A stretch of DNA of 64,000 nt from CAYREX01 sp964423505 (GCA_964423505.1 CAYREX010000013.1:1-64000), one strand, 5' to 3'. Positions 14,919-23,891 are shown, counted from the first letter of the stretch. Translations and numbers: made by a program. The notes: a model not told the origin generated them from the sequence alone.

Positions 14919-17285
14919 CTACCTGCCGACCACCAGCCTGGTGCCGCCGCTCCAGTTGCCGGAGCGGACGACTATGTGGTAGACGCCGGAGGGCACCGGG
15001 GCGCCGCCGCCGTCGGTCAGGTCCCAGGACATGCTCTGCTCGCCAGCCTGGAAGCTGCCGGCCTCGACGGTGGTCACAAGCCTGCCGGTGAGGTCGTAGA
15101 CCTGCATTGAGGCAGTGCCGGAGCTCGCGAGCGAGAAGGGGACCGTGGCCCCGCCGCTGGCCGGGCTCGGCCAGGGGGCGCCGACGGAGTTGACGAATCT
15201 CTCCCCGCCCTGCTCTATGCCGGTCTCGGTAACGTTGATGCTGCCCTGGTAGGGCACGTGGTCCCAGTACCAGGCGACCACGCTCATGTCACCGGTGGTC
15301 GCGGGGGATACATAGAGCTCGACCTCTCCGGAGGCGTTGGTGGTCCCTACCTCGTAGACCTCGGCGTCGCGCCAGTCGTCGCCCTTCATCAGGCAGACCC
15401 TGGCCCCCTCGACCGGGGAGCCGCCGGAGGTCACCGTCACGGTGACGCCGGTGCTTCCGTCTATGCTTGCCGGGTGGCTGACGCCCAGGTCGGCCGCCTC
15501 GGTCGACCACATGGGCATCTCCGGGTCGCCGAAGAGGTTGTACTCCTTGACGCACCAGTCCTGGACCTCGTTGCCCGGAGGGCTCATCATGTCGTTGCTC
15601 ATGGCGTGGGCCGGGCCGAGGCCGTAGATGCCGTCGTTCCACATGACGTCGTAGAAGTACCTGGAGAGGACCTCGCTGACGCCGTAGCCCGGGCTGCTCG
15701 GGTTGCCCCAGCCGTACCTGGCGTTGAACGCGCCGAAGCCGCCCCCGTTGGGGGAGACGAGCCAGGCGTCTCCGCAGCACTCGTAGTTGTCCAGGTGGCC
15801 GATCAGGCAGGAGATGGAGTTGAAGATGGCCGGCAGGCCGCCGCCCGAGATGTTGGTCTGGCTCATTATGTGGCTGGTCCTGTAGGTGCCCCCGGGGAGC
15901 GAGAAGCCGGTGGCGGACCCGTGGCTGGCGTGGTAGACGTGGTGCGGCCCGTCGTCGATCATCGCCACCGTGATGGAGACGCTGTTGTTGTTGGAGGAGT
16001 CGTAGCACTTCTCCTCCTCCCAGCCGGAGGGTGTCCAGGCGCTTATCAGCTCCGCGCCGGCGGAGCCGTAGCAGTTGTAGGGGGAGCCCCAGAGGAGCTC
16101 GGTGGTGTAGCCTATGCGCATCTCCCTCGGGGCGGTCTCGAAGTAGTCCGTGCTCTGTATGCCCTCGTAGATGAACACCTTGTCGTTGAATATCCAGCCC
16201 TCGGGGACCGTGTTCACGCTCGCCCGGCCGACCCAGAGGTCCGGGTGGTAGTCGACGTCGTCGCCGTAGTACTCGCCCCAGACGTGGTTGTTGTTGCTGT
16301 CCCAGCGGTCGGCGCCGGGGGCCGTGTCGTTGATGTCGGCCCAGTAGAGGTCCACCGGAGGGTACTCGGTGTAGCTGCTGTAGTGTATCCTGGTGTCGCG
16401 GCCGGCTATCCTGTCGTCGTCGCCGTAGATGAGCACGTACTCGACGCCCTCGGCGATGCAGTCGGTCAGGAACGCCCTTATCTCCTGCTGCAGGTCGTAG
16501 CAGGAGTACTCCGCCTGTATCTCGGTGGTGGTGACGACGGTGGTGGGGACGCCCTTCAGGGTCTTCCAGTCGGCCAGCTCCTCGGCGATTATCTCGTAGT
16601 TGGGATAGGTGATGATGACGTACTCGCCGTACTCGAGGTCGCGGGAGGGGATGATGCTGGCGCCGGAGGAGCCCACGTCCTGCGGGTTCACGACGCTCCT
16701 TCGGACTATCTCGCGGGAGCGGAGCTCGCTCTGAGCGCTGCGCCTCCGTACCGTGGAGGCCTCCGGCGAGGGCTCGTAGGTGACTGTGAGCGTGGCGGAG
16801 CTGAGCCGCTGAAGGGTGCCCGCCTCAGGGTCCCACCTGACCGGCCTCAGCTCGGCGTAGGCGACCGGTATGCCCAGCACGACGCTGGAGCCGGTCAGCT
16901 CTATGGGTGCGGACGGATACCATCCGGCTCCCGAGTAGACCTCGGGGTTGGGCTCGACAGGGGTCACGGCCTGCTCGATGGAGAAGGGGACCTGGGGGCC
17001 CGTGGGCATCACCGTGCAGATGCTGCGCATGCCGGTCCAGCTCTGGTCGGCCACCTCGATGGAGGTGGCAACGCAGCCGGTGGGGACGGCTATCCTAACG
17101 GTCCCGACAGGCAGTGAGGGTAGCCCCTCCTTCGTCTCGAGACCCATCCCCTCTGCGGTGACCCGCACGTAGGGGCCTGCGTTCTCGAGGTCTATCGGGG
17201 TGTCGTCCAGGTCCAGCACAACCGTCATCTCGCCGGCGGCGAGAACGGCTGCCAGGGCAAGGACGAAGCAGGTCGCGCTTCTCAT
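14919..17285 (-). CDS. Secreted gingipain-like cysteine protease (peptidase C25) with sorting domain
   Basis: The 788-residue product has a signal peptide (MRSATCFVLALAAVLAAG). A propeptide of about 200 residues ends in an Arg-rich stretch (about 179-197), a plausible maturation site. The C25 catalytic domain covers about 215-600. His455 in 'YHASHGSATGF' and Cys493 in 'FNSISCLIGHLDN' fit the catalytic dyad of gingipains. An immunoglobulin-like domain follows at about 610-690. A C-terminal FlgD-like/type-A sorting-like domain ends 'GGTRLVVGR'. It is expected to be exported, self-processed and surface-displayed. Arg versus Lys preference cannot be read from sequence alone. A promoter-like site lies at 17333-17362. 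Confidence 0.88.
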   Translation of the reverse strand: MRSATCFVLALAAVLAAGEMTVVLDLDDTPIDLENAGPYVRVTAEGMGLETKEGLPSLPVGTVRIAVPTGCVATSIEVADQSWTGMRSICTVMPTGPQVPFSIEQAVTPVEPNPEVYSGAGWYPSAPIELTGSSVVLGIPVAYAELRPVRWDPEAGTLQRLSSATLTVTYEPSPEASTVRRRSAQSELRSREIVRRSVVNPQDVGSSGASIIPSRDLEYGEYVIITYPNYEIIAEELADWKTLKGVPTTVVTTTEIQAEYSCYDLQQEIRAFLTDCIAEGVEYVLIYGDDDRIAGRDTRIHYSSYTEYPPVDLYWADINDTAPGADRWDSNNNHVWGEYYGDDVDYHPDLWVGRASVNTVPEGWIFNDKVFIYEGIQSTDYFETAPREMRIGYTTELLWGSPYNCYGSAGAELISAWTPSGWEEEKCYDSSNNNSVSITVAMIDDGPHHVYHASHGSATGFSLPGGTYRTSHIMSQTNISGGGLPAIFNSISCLIGHLDNYECCGDAWLVSPNGGGFGAFNARYGWGNPSSPGYGVSEVLSRYFYDVMWNDGIYGLGPAHAMSNDMMSPPGNEVQDWCVKEYNLFGDPEMPMWSTEAADLGVSHPASIDGSTGVTVTVTSGGSPVEGARVCLMKGDDWRDAEVYEVGTTNASGEVELYVSPATTGDMSVVAWYWDHVPYQGSINVTETGIEQGGERFVNSVGAPWPSPASGGATVPFSLASSGTASMQVYDLTGRLVTTVEAGSFQAGEQSMSWDLTDGGGAPVPSGVYHIVVRSGNWSGGTRLVVGR

Positions 17286-17332
17286 CTCTCTCCTCCCGCA
17301 GGCCGTACCGCATTCGGGCGCAGCACGGCACC

Positions 17333-17362
17333 ATTATCGACTTCTGTCCTTCTGTTTGTCTC
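17333..17362 (-). promoter_or_regulatory. Putative promoter of the C25 protease gene, GAGACA-18-GATAAT
   Basis: Read on the minus strand, GAGACA (17362-17357) is 18 bases from GATAAT (17338-17333), about 48 bases before the start codon. The surrounding 40 bases are locally A/T-richer than the genes. Confidence 0.35.
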
Positions 17363-17377
17363 TTCTATCGGTCATAT

Positions 17378-17409
17378 GGGGAACACCGGAGGGCCTCCCC
17401 CGGTTCCCC
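17378..17409 (-). terminator. Hairpin downstream of the 17419-18042 gene
   Basis: GGGGAA pairs with TTCCCC, and CCGG with CCGG, around a short AGG/CCT top with small bulges (17378-17409). It lies just past the stop codon of the minus-strand gene and before the C25 promoter. There is no T-run. Confidence 0.4.
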
Positions 17410-17418
17410 TGCACTTCG

Positions 17419-18042
17419 TCAGAGAGCTCCCGAAGCCAGTATCCTGCCTGCGACCTCGTCCGCATCCACCGGACCGTACAGCTCCCCGGACCAGAGGACC
17501 TCCTGGGAGGATGCGATGACCATGAGCAGCCCCTCTTCGCCTTCCCCTGCAGGGGGAGTCCCGTGGAAGAGCAGGTCCGCCCCGAAGAAGTCGCCGGCCA
17601 TGGAGGCCAGCGCCACCGGGTCTCCAGAGCCCAGGTCCAGGACGTCCCCTACGACGCTCACGCCCTCCGGGGCGGCTGCCGAGAGGGCGTCCATGATAGC
17701 GACCGAGAGCTCCATGTCGCCCGGGACCAGAGCCACGGCTATCGTCGTGGAGGCGCTGTCCTCCGGGAAGGTGGAGTCCCAGTCTATGCCGGTGTCGACC
17801 GTGCCGCTGATAACCTCGTCATCGACGGGCGTCGGCTCGAGGGTCTCCTCGCCCCGGTCCGCTATGGCGTCCCAGATGAGCAGGCCGCCTATCACAACGG
17901 CCACGCCGATGGTTACGTAGGTCATCGCGTCGCCGTTCTCGGTGGAGGTCCCTCCGCCGCCCTCGGCCGCCGCTGCCGCTCCCGCGATGACGAGGGTGAG
18001 CGCCATGGCGAGCGTCAGGGTCCGCCAGGCGGCTCCGGTCAC
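17419..18042 (-). CDS. Exported or membrane-anchored protein of unknown function, coupled to the EF-G paralogue
   Basis: This 207-residue product starts at GTG 18042, which overlaps the TGA of the EF-G-like gene (GTGA) with GGAGGAGGAG just upstream. It has a signal-peptide-like start ending in an Ala run, a Gly-rich linker, and a membrane helix at about residues 42-60 (YVTIGVAVVIGGLLIWDAIA). A soluble domain of about 140 residues follows, with 'STTIAVALVPGDMELSVAIM' and 'GADLLFHGTPP'. The soluble domain reads like a TolB-N/CsgG-like alpha/beta fold that measures or binds something in the periplasm, but I cannot name a family. Coupling to an EF-G paralogue may reflect shared transcription only. 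Confidence 0.65.
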   Translation of the reverse strand: MTGAAWRTLTLAMALTLVIAGAAAAAEGGGGTSTENGDAMTYVTIGVAVVIGGLLIWDAIADRGEETLEPTPVDDEVISGTVDTGIDWDSTFPEDSASTTIAVALVPGDMELSVAIMDALSAAAPEGVSVVGDVLDLGSGDPVALASMAGDFFGADLLFHGTPPAGEGEEGLLMVIASSQEVLWSGELYGPVDADEVAGRILASGAL

Positions 18043-20096
18043 TCCTCCTCCTCCCGGCTCTCCGCCATGACCTTCTCCTGTACGTCCCTGGGGACCGGCT
18101 CGTAGCCCTCGAAGGTCTGGGTGAAGCTGCCCCTCGCCTGCGTCAGCGACTTGAGGGTGCTGGTGTACTGGAAGAGCTCCGCCTCCGGGACCGTCGCCTT
18201 GATGACCTGGAAGGAGCCCTCGGCCTCGATGCCCTGTATCCGACCCCGCCTGGAGTTTATGTCGCCCATGACGTCGCCCATGAAGTCCTCCGGGACGGTT
18301 ATCTCCATGCGCATTACGGGCTCGAGGAGCATGGGGCCGGCGCTCATCATGACTTCCTTGAAGCACTTGCTGGCGGCCAGCTTGAAGGCCATGTCCGAGG
18401 AGTCGACCGGGTGGGACGAGCCGTCGTAGACCACGGCCCTCACGTCGACCACGGTGGACTTGGAGATGGGGCCCTTCTTCATGGCCTCGGCGACGCCTTT
18501 CTCAACGGCGGGGATGTACTTGGTCGGGACGTTGCCGCCCACCACCCGGCTCTCGAACTCGAATCCCTCGCCCCTGGGCATCGGCTCCAGCCTGAGGAAG
18601 ACATGCCCGTACTGGCCACGGCCGCCGGTCTGCTTCTTGTGCTTGTACTGGCCCTCTGCGGTCTTGCTTATCGTCTCGTGGTAGGCGATCCGCGGCTTGA
18701 AGGTCTCCGTCTCGACGCCTGTCATCTCCTTCAGCCTGCTGAGCATGACGTTCATGTGGAGGTCGCCCATGGCCGAGACGGTTGTCTGCCCTATCTCCGC
18801 CTCGTTGCGCAGTATGAAGGTGGGGTCCTGGGCGGAGAGCCTGGCCAGCCCGGAGCCCATCTTGTCCTCCTCGCCCCTCTTGACCGGGGCGATGGCCACT
18901 CGGTAGACCGGCTCGGGATAGCCTATCGGCTCCAGGACGCCCCCGAAGCCCTTGCCGGCCAGCGTCTCGTTGGTCGTGGTGCCCTTCAGCTTGGCCATGG
19001 CAACCAGGTCTCCCGTGACCAGCCTTTCGGCGTCCTTCCTGTTGGGGCCGCTCATGAAGTAGTAGTTGCCGAGCCGCTCCGAGCCGTTGTGGTTGGTGTT
19101 GGTGACGTCGGCGGTGCCCTCGATGCCACCGCTGAGAACTCTGGCGAAGACTATCTCGCCCATGTGGGGATCGACCTTGGAGCTGAACGTCCTGGCCACG
19201 AAGGGGCCGTCCGGGGCGGGCGGCACCTCCACCTCGCGGTCGCCCTCCTTCGCGGGTACGGGCCTCCGCTCGAGCGGGGAGGGGACCAGGTCGACGATGG
19301 CGTCCATCAGGAAGACCTCTCCCATGGGTGGGACGGCCAGTCCGGAGAAGAGGGGGAAGAAGCTCCTTTCGGCGAACGCCTTCCTCAGGCCTCCGTCCAT
19401 CTCCTCCTCGGAGAGTCCCTCGTTCTCGAAGTAGCGCTCCATGAGCTCTTCGTCGGCCTCGGCGGCCGCCTCGGTCAGCTGCATCCGGTAGGTCTCGAGG
19501 TCGTCTGCGGCCGAGGACGGCACTTCCATCTCCTTGCCGTCCCTGTCTATGGCCTTGCCGGTACGGACGTTCACCAGGCAGGAGAGGGCTCCGCCCTCGT
19601 AGACGGGGAAGACGACCGGGACGAGACCCTTGCCCAGGGCGTCGGTTGCTTCGGAGAGCACCCTCTGGAAGTCGGCGTTGTCCTGGTCCACGTGGTTGAC
19701 GAAGACCATTACGGGAACCCGCTCCGAGGCGGTGAAGTCCCACGTCTTGAGGGAGCCGACCTCGACGCCGTCGGCTCCGTCCAGGACCAGGACCGCTCCG
19801 TCCGAGACGCTGACCGCGCTTATCGTCTCGCCGTAGAAGTCGGCCAGGCCCGGGGTATCTATTACGTTCACCTTGCAGCCGTCGTGCTCGAGTATCCCGA
19901 AGGAGGAGGAGAGGCTGTGCTTCCTCCGCCTGCTCTCGTCCGAGTAGTCGAAGTGGCTGGTACCCTGGTCGACGCTGCCCAGTCGCTCAATCGAGCCGGC
20001 GGCGAACGCCATGGCGTCGCAGAGGCTCGTCTTTCCAACGGAGCCGTGGCCGATGACCGCCACGGTCCTTATCCTGTCAGGCGAATAGCTCTTCAA
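18039..20096 (-). CDS. Elongation factor G-like translational GTPase (EF-G paralogue)
   Basis: This is a 685-residue EF-G-family protein. I chose TTG 20096 because AGGAG sits eight bases upstream and the product then begins 'MKSYSPDRIRTVAVIGHG', the usual start of EF-G-like paralogues; GTG 20123 would add nine residues. The P-loop (GHGSVGKTS) and DTPG are intact. The G4 box reads NHVD instead of NKxD, which would be expected to weaken or alter guanine recognition. Domain IV and V motifs are present ('GGRGQYGHVFLRLEPM', 'DINSRRGRIQGIE'). This is the FusA2/EF-G-like type often found beside a canonical EF-G elsewhere. Its role may be ribosome recycling or a regulatory one. It is the first gene of a two-gene unit. 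Confidence 0.88.
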   Translation of the reverse strand: MKSYSPDRIRTVAVIGHGSVGKTSLCDAMAFAAGSIERLGSVDQGTSHFDYSDESRRRKHSLSSSFGILEHDGCKVNVIDTPGLADFYGETISAVSVSDGAVLVLDGADGVEVGSLKTWDFTASERVPVMVFVNHVDQDNADFQRVLSEATDALGKGLVPVVFPVYEGGALSCLVNVRTGKAIDRDGKEMEVPSSAADDLETYRMQLTEAAAEADEELMERYFENEGLSEEEMDGGLRKAFAERSFFPLFSGLAVPPMGEVFLMDAIVDLVPSPLERRPVPAKEGDREVEVPPAPDGPFVARTFSSKVDPHMGEIVFARVLSGGIEGTADVTNTNHNGSERLGNYYFMSGPNRKDAERLVTGDLVAMAKLKGTTTNETLAGKGFGGVLEPIGYPEPVYRVAIAPVKRGEEDKMGSGLARLSAQDPTFILRNEAEIGQTTVSAMGDLHMNVMLSRLKEMTGVETETFKPRIAYHETISKTAEGQYKHKKQTGGRGQYGHVFLRLEPMPRGEGFEFESRVVGGNVPTKYIPAVEKGVAEAMKKGPISKSTVVDVRAVVYDGSSHPVDSSDMAFKLAASKCFKEVMMSAGPMLLEPVMRMEITVPEDFMGDVMGDINSRRGRIQGIEAEGSFQVIKATVPEAELFQYTSTLKSLTQARGSFTQTFEGYEPVPRDVQEKVMAESREEEE

Positions 20097-20142
20097 GTCC
20101 TTCGCTCCTGTTCCTGGTTCCACATGCCGGGGACGCTCCCTG

Positions 20143-20171
20143 TTGATTCACGAGCTAAGGGAAGCTATTAC
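20143..20171 (+). promoter_or_regulatory. Putative promoter, TTGATT-17-TATTAC
   Basis: TTGATT (20143-20148) and TATTAC (20166-20171) are spaced by 17 bases and point to the zinc-ribbon gene that starts at 20247. The site lies in the 150-base divergent gap shared with the EF-G paralogue. Confidence 0.45.
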
Positions 20172-20173
20172 TT

Positions 20174-20197
20174 ACGCACTGCCCTCCCTACTGTCAA
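20174..20197 (-). promoter_or_regulatory. Putative -35 region for the EF-G paralogue, perfect TTGACA
   Basis: A perfect TTGACA is read on the minus strand at 20197-20192. The matching -10 is ambiguous: TAAGTA at spacing 17 or TAATAG at spacing 21. It partly faces the divergent promoter at 20143-20171. Confidence 0.3.
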
Positions 20198-20246
20198 CGG
20201 CGGAGGGAGCGGCCCGAGGTCCCTTATCCGTCTTCCTGGAGGTCCT

Positions 20247-20594
20247 TTGAGCCCCCTCAGGTTCCTGATAGCGGCGGCAGGTGCGGTTGCCTTCCTGCTC
20301 ATACTCCGGAAGGCGGTCAGGTACTGGCTGGGCGGCCCCCGACGGGAAGAGCTCTACCGTGAGATGGAGCTGGAGGAGAGGAGCTACGAGCGGGGTTCCG
20401 GGGAGGAGAGCCCCGAGTGCCCCCTCTGCGGCTCGCACACGAGGCTGCACACCTACCCGCACATCAAGGTCTGGCGCTGCAACCGCTACCCGGAGTGCAG
20501 GGGGTACGTCAAGGCGAGGAAGGCGAAGCGGATGAAGTTCGCCGAGGACTGGGACAGGAAGAGACGCCGCGGGGGCGGCGCCGAAGGACGCTGA
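20247..20594 (+). CDS. Membrane-anchored zinc-ribbon protein
   Basis: The 115-residue product starts at TTG 20247 with GGAGG upstream. It has one N-terminal helix (about 4-22, 'FLIAAAGAVAFLLILRK'), an acidic/basic coiled linker, and a four-cysteine ribbon. The ribbon is CPLC near residue 69 and CNRYPEC about 20 residues later, like the C-terminal topoisomerase I zinc fingers (zf-C4_Topoisom). A strongly basic tail (KARKAKRMK..RKRRR) could bind nucleic acid near the membrane. The start of the following dehydrogenase gene is about 30 bases away, so they may be co-transcribed. No function is known to me. Confidence 0.65.
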   Translation: MSPLRFLIAAAGAVAFLLILRKAVRYWLGGPRREELYREMELEERSYERGSGEESPECPLCGSHTRLHTYPHIKVWRCNRYPECRGYVKARKAKRMKFAEDWDRKRRRGGGAEGR

Positions 20595-20623
20595 AGAGAC
20601 ACCAAAGCCCGATGGGAGGCGCA

Positions 20624-22702
20624 GTGGAGACCCCCAGCCCCTGGTACAGGATAGAGAGGCACCCGGTGCTGGAGGTGCCGGAGCCGGAGAGGGTCCGTTT
20701 CAGGTTCGACGGCGGGGAGCTGGAGGGCGTACGTGGCGAGGCCGTCTCCTCGGCCCTCTTCGCCGCCGGTGTCCACGTCTTCGGCCACCACCATGCCGAC
20801 GGCGCCCCCCAGGGGATGTTCTGCGCCAACGGGCAGTGCTCCCAGTGCACCCTGCTGATTGACGGCGTGCCGAGGAAGAGCTGCATAGTGCCCCTCAGCG
20901 AGGGCATGGACGTACGGAGCGTCGCGGGCCTCCCGGAGCTGCCGGACGTTCCCCCGACGCCGCATCCGGCTCCACGGAGGGTGGAGACGGGCGTACTCGT
21001 GCTCGGCGCGGGTCCAGCCGGCATGGCCGCCGCCGGCGAGCTGGGCCGGGCGGGCATCCCCACCATCGTGGCCGACGACAAGGACCGTCCAGGCGGCAAG
21101 CTGGTCCTCCAGACGCACAAGTTCTTCGGCTCCGTCGAGGACTGCCACGCCGGCACCAGGGGCACGGAGATAGCGTCGATGCTGGCCGACGAGCTGGCGG
21201 AGCTGGACAGCGTGCAGCTCTGGATGGACACCATAGCCCTCGGCGTGTGGAGCGACGGCTGCGTCGGCCTGAGGCGCCCGGACGGCTACGTGATGGTCCA
21301 TCCCGAGTGGCTCCTCGTCACCACCGGCGCCAGGGAGAGCTCCCTCCCGTTCCCCGGGTGCACTCTGCCCGGCGTCTACGGCGCCGGTGCGTTCCAGACA
21401 CTGGTGAACCGGGACCTTGTCCGCTGCGCCGAGAGGGTCTTCGTAGTCGGAGGCGGCAACGTCGGCCTGATAGCCGCCTACCACGCGGTCCAGGCCGGGA
21501 TGACGGTGGTCGGGCTGGTCGAGGGCATGGAGCGCTGCGGCGGCTACAAGGTCCACCGGGACAAGATAGCCAGGCTCGGAGTGCCGGTGATGACCCGGAG
21601 GACCGTTCTCGCCGCCCACGGCGACCGGCACCTGGAGGCGGTCACTACCGCCGCGGTGGACGACCTCTTCAGGCCGCTGCCCGGCACCGAGATAAGCTGG
21701 GAGGTGGACACCCTGCTGGTGGCCGTCGGCCTGACGCCGGTGGACGAGTTCCACTCCAAGGCGCTCCGCTTCGGCATGCGCTCCCTCACCGCCGGCGACG
21801 CCGAGGAGATAGCGGAGGCGAGCGCGGCCATGTTCACAGGCCGCATACGCGGCATGGAGATAGCCGCCGCCATGAGGGGGGACGGGGTGGAGGTGCCGGA
21901 CCACCTGGCCGAGAAGGCGGAGGTCCTGAAGAGCCCCGGCGGCAGGCTCCATCCCTACGGGCCGGAGGAGCTTCCCGAGGGCGTCTACCCCGTGCTCCAC
22001 TGCAACCAGGAGATACCCTGCAACCCCTGCATGACCAGCTGCCCCGCCGGGCTCATATCGACAGCCGGCCACCCGATACTCGGCGTTCCGGAGTACTCGG
22101 GAGGATGCACCGGCTGTGGCATCTGTGTGGCCGTCTGCCCCGGACTGGCCGTCACCACGGTGGACAGACGTGAGGACCCGGACAGGCCGCTGGTCACCAT
22201 CCCCTTCGAGCTGGGCGATTGGCTGCTCGCGGAGGGCGCCCCCGTGCGTCTGACCGACTGGCAGGGTGAGCCGCTGGGAGAGGGAAAGGTCGTGAGCTGG
22301 AGGAGCAGCCCCCGCTACCCGAGGACCCTTCTGCTGTCGCTGCGTGTGCCGGCGGGGGTGGCTCACAGGGTGGCCGGCGTGAGGGTCCAGCCGGCGGAGG
22401 AGCTGCAGCCGCTTCCGGAGCCGCTGGAGGCGCCCCTCCCGGACGAGGCGGTGGTTTGCAGGTGCGAGCGGGTCACCGCCGGCAGGATACGGGAGGTGCT
22501 CCGCGGCGGCGTCACCGACCTGAACGAGCTGAAGGCTCTCACGAGGGCCGGCTTCGGCTCCTGCGGCGGCAAGACCTGCAGGAGGCTCCTGGAGCGGATA
22601 TGCAGGGAGGAGGGCATCGAGGGCTTCGAGCCCATGACCGAGCGCCCCCTCTTCGCCGAGACCGGGCTGGGCTACTTCTCGGGTGGGGAGGCGGGGCGAT
22701 GA
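20624..22702 (+). CDS. Fused iron-sulfur/FAD dehydrogenase alpha subunit (HcnA-HcnB/OoxA/proline dehydrogenase type)
   Basis: The 692-residue protein joins several redox modules. First is a plant-type [2Fe-2S] domain (CANGQCSQC). A FAD domain (GAGPAGMAAAGELG) and a NAD-type Rossmann (VVGGGNVGLIAAYHA) follow. Next is a cysteine cluster and 4Fe-4S segment ('CNPCMTSCP', 'CTGCGICVAVCPG'), an OB/GCV_T-like piece, and a C-terminal BFD-like [2Fe-2S] domain ('CRCERVTAGRIREVL', 'GSCGGKTC'). Such fusions are alpha subunits of hydrogen cyanide synthase, opine/D-hydroxyproline and dye-linked L-proline dehydrogenases, or sarcosine oxidase relatives. GTG 20624 has GGGAGG four bases upstream; ATG 20612 is the alternative. 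The stop overlaps the beta-subunit start (ATGA). The amino-acid substrate is not determinable here. Confidence 0.85.
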   Translation: METPSPWYRIERHPVLEVPEPERVRFRFDGGELEGVRGEAVSSALFAAGVHVFGHHHADGAPQGMFCANGQCSQCTLLIDGVPRKSCIVPLSEGMDVRSVAGLPELPDVPPTPHPAPRRVETGVLVLGAGPAGMAAAGELGRAGIPTIVADDKDRPGGKLVLQTHKFFGSVEDCHAGTRGTEIASMLADELAELDSVQLWMDTIALGVWSDGCVGLRRPDGYVMVHPEWLLVTTGARESSLPFPGCTLPGVYGAGAFQTLVNRDLVRCAERVFVVGGGNVGLIAAYHAVQAGMTVVGLVEGMERCGGYKVHRDKIARLGVPVMTRRTVLAAHGDRHLEAVTTAAVDDLFRPLPGTEISWEVDTLLVAVGLTPVDEFHSKALRFGMRSLTAGDAEEIAEASAAMFTGRIRGMEIAAAMRGDGVEVPDHLAEKAEVLKSPGGRLHPYGPEELPEGVYPVLHCNQEIPCNPCMTSCPAGLISTAGHPILGVPEYSGGCTGCGICVAVCPGLAVTTVDRREDPDRPLVTIPFELGDWLLAEGAPVRLTDWQGEPLGEGKVVSWRSSPRYPRTLLLSLRVPAGVAHRVAGVRVQPAEELQPLPEPLEAPLPDEAVVCRCERVTAGRIREVLRGGVTDLNELKALTRAGFGSCGGKTCRRLLERICREEGIEGFEPMTERPLFAETGLGYFSGGEAGR

Positions 22703-23850
22703 GCCGCACGGCTGACGTCGCAGTGATAGGCGCGGGTAGCGTCGGCACCCCTCTCGCCATGGAGCTGGCCGGGATGGGTGCCGACGTGGTCTGCATCGAC
22801 TCGGAGGCCTCGGCCGGCCAGGGCTGCAACAAGTGTGCCATCGGCGGGATAAGGGCGACCCACGCCGAGCCTGCCAAGGTCTCCCTCTGCCTCCGCTCCC
22901 TCGAGCTCTTCTCCACATGGGAGGAGGAGCACGGAGACCCGATAGGCTGGCACCGGGGCGGTTACGTCTACGTGGCCTACGACCGGGAGACCATGTCCCT
23001 CTTCGAGGGCAACGTGCCCCGGCAGCGGGAGGCCGGGCTGGACATAAGGCTGGTCGACGCGGAGACCATGGCGGAGCTGGTGCCCGGCATCCAGCGGGAG
23101 GGGCTGCTCGGCGGCACATGGTCTCCCGGCGACGGCAGCGCGAACCCGATGCAGGCCTGCTATGCCATGCGCCGCAGGGCGTCGGAGCTGGGCGCGGAGT
23201 TCAGGTTCCGGGAGTCGGTGCGGGAGATAGCGGCCGAGGGCGGGCGCGTGCGCGCGGTCAGGACCGACCGGGGGGAGTACTCCTGCGGCGCGGTGGTCAA
23301 CTGCGCCGGAGCCTTCGCCCGCGAGCTCTCGCTGCCGCTGGGAGTGGACCTGCCCATCTCCCCCGACAGCCACGAGGCCGGCATAACCGAGCCGGTGGAG
23401 CGGTTCTTCGAGCCGATGGTGGTGGACATAAGAAGGGCTCCCGGCTCGGCCAACTACTACTTCTACCAGCACGACACCGGACAGGTGGTCTTCTGCATAA
23501 CGCCGGACCCACCCATACCGGGGACCGCCACGGAGGAGACATCGGAGTTCCTGCCGCTGGTCGCCCCGAGGATGGTGTCGCTCTATCCCAGGCTCGCCAA
23601 CCTGAAGGTCCGCCGGGTCTGGAGAGGCCCCTACCCGATGACCCCGGACGGCTCGCCCGTAATGGGCGCGCCGGGTCCGGAGGGGCACTACGTGGCTGCG
23701 GGTATGTGCGGCCAGGGCTTCATGCTCGGCCCGGGTGCCGCGGAGACCATGGCCAGGCTGGTCCTCGGCTCGGCCACGGAGGAGGACCTCAGGGTGCTCG
23801 AGGAGCTCTCGCCCGACCGGGACTTCTCGGGCGAGGAGAGCCTGAAGTAG
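22699..23850 (+). CDS. FAD-dependent amino-acid dehydrogenase beta subunit (DAO/HcnC/SoxB type)
   Basis: This 383-residue flavoprotein of the DAO superfamily begins with the dinucleotide-binding 'VAVIGAGSVGTPLAMELAG'. It ends with the conserved 'PMTPDGSPVMGAPG..GHYVAAGMCGQGFMLGPG' region (interrupted here) that closes the FAD site in glycine/sarcosine/proline dehydrogenases. It should be the substrate-oxidising partner of the alpha subunit, passing electrons through its iron-sulfur centres. The ATG lies inside the stop region of the alpha gene. Candidate substrates by family are L-proline, hydroxyproline, sarcosine, opines or glycine; context does not decide. Confidence 0.85.
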   Translation: MSRTADVAVIGAGSVGTPLAMELAGMGADVVCIDSEASAGQGCNKCAIGGIRATHAEPAKVSLCLRSLELFSTWEEEHGDPIGWHRGGYVYVAYDRETMSLFEGNVPRQREAGLDIRLVDAETMAELVPGIQREGLLGGTWSPGDGSANPMQACYAMRRRASELGAEFRFRESVREIAAEGGRVRAVRTDRGEYSCGAVVNCAGAFARELSLPLGVDLPISPDSHEAGITEPVERFFEPMVVDIRRAPGSANYYFYQHDTGQVVFCITPDPPIPGTATEETSEFLPLVAPRMVSLYPRLANLKVRRVWRGPYPMTPDGSPVMGAPGPEGHYVAAGMCGQGFMLGPGAAETMARLVLGSATEEDLRVLEELSPDRDFSGEESLK

Positions 23851-23864
23851 GGGGGCCAGGGCAA

Positions 23865-23891
23865 GGGGCGGAGGCCGTCTGCTCCGTCCCC
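23865..23891 (+). terminator. GC-rich hairpin after the dehydrogenase genes
   Basis: GGGGCGGAG (23865-23873) pairs with CTCCG-T-CCCC (23882-23891, one bulged T) just past the stop codon at 23850. There is no T-run. It overlaps the first copy of the repeat described at 23879-23936. Confidence 0.4.

Noticed and set aside
20486..23119. Minus-strand open frame of 877 codons over the dehydrogenase genes
   Set aside because: The plus strand encodes well-conserved FAD and iron-sulfur motifs; the antisense frame is low-complexity.
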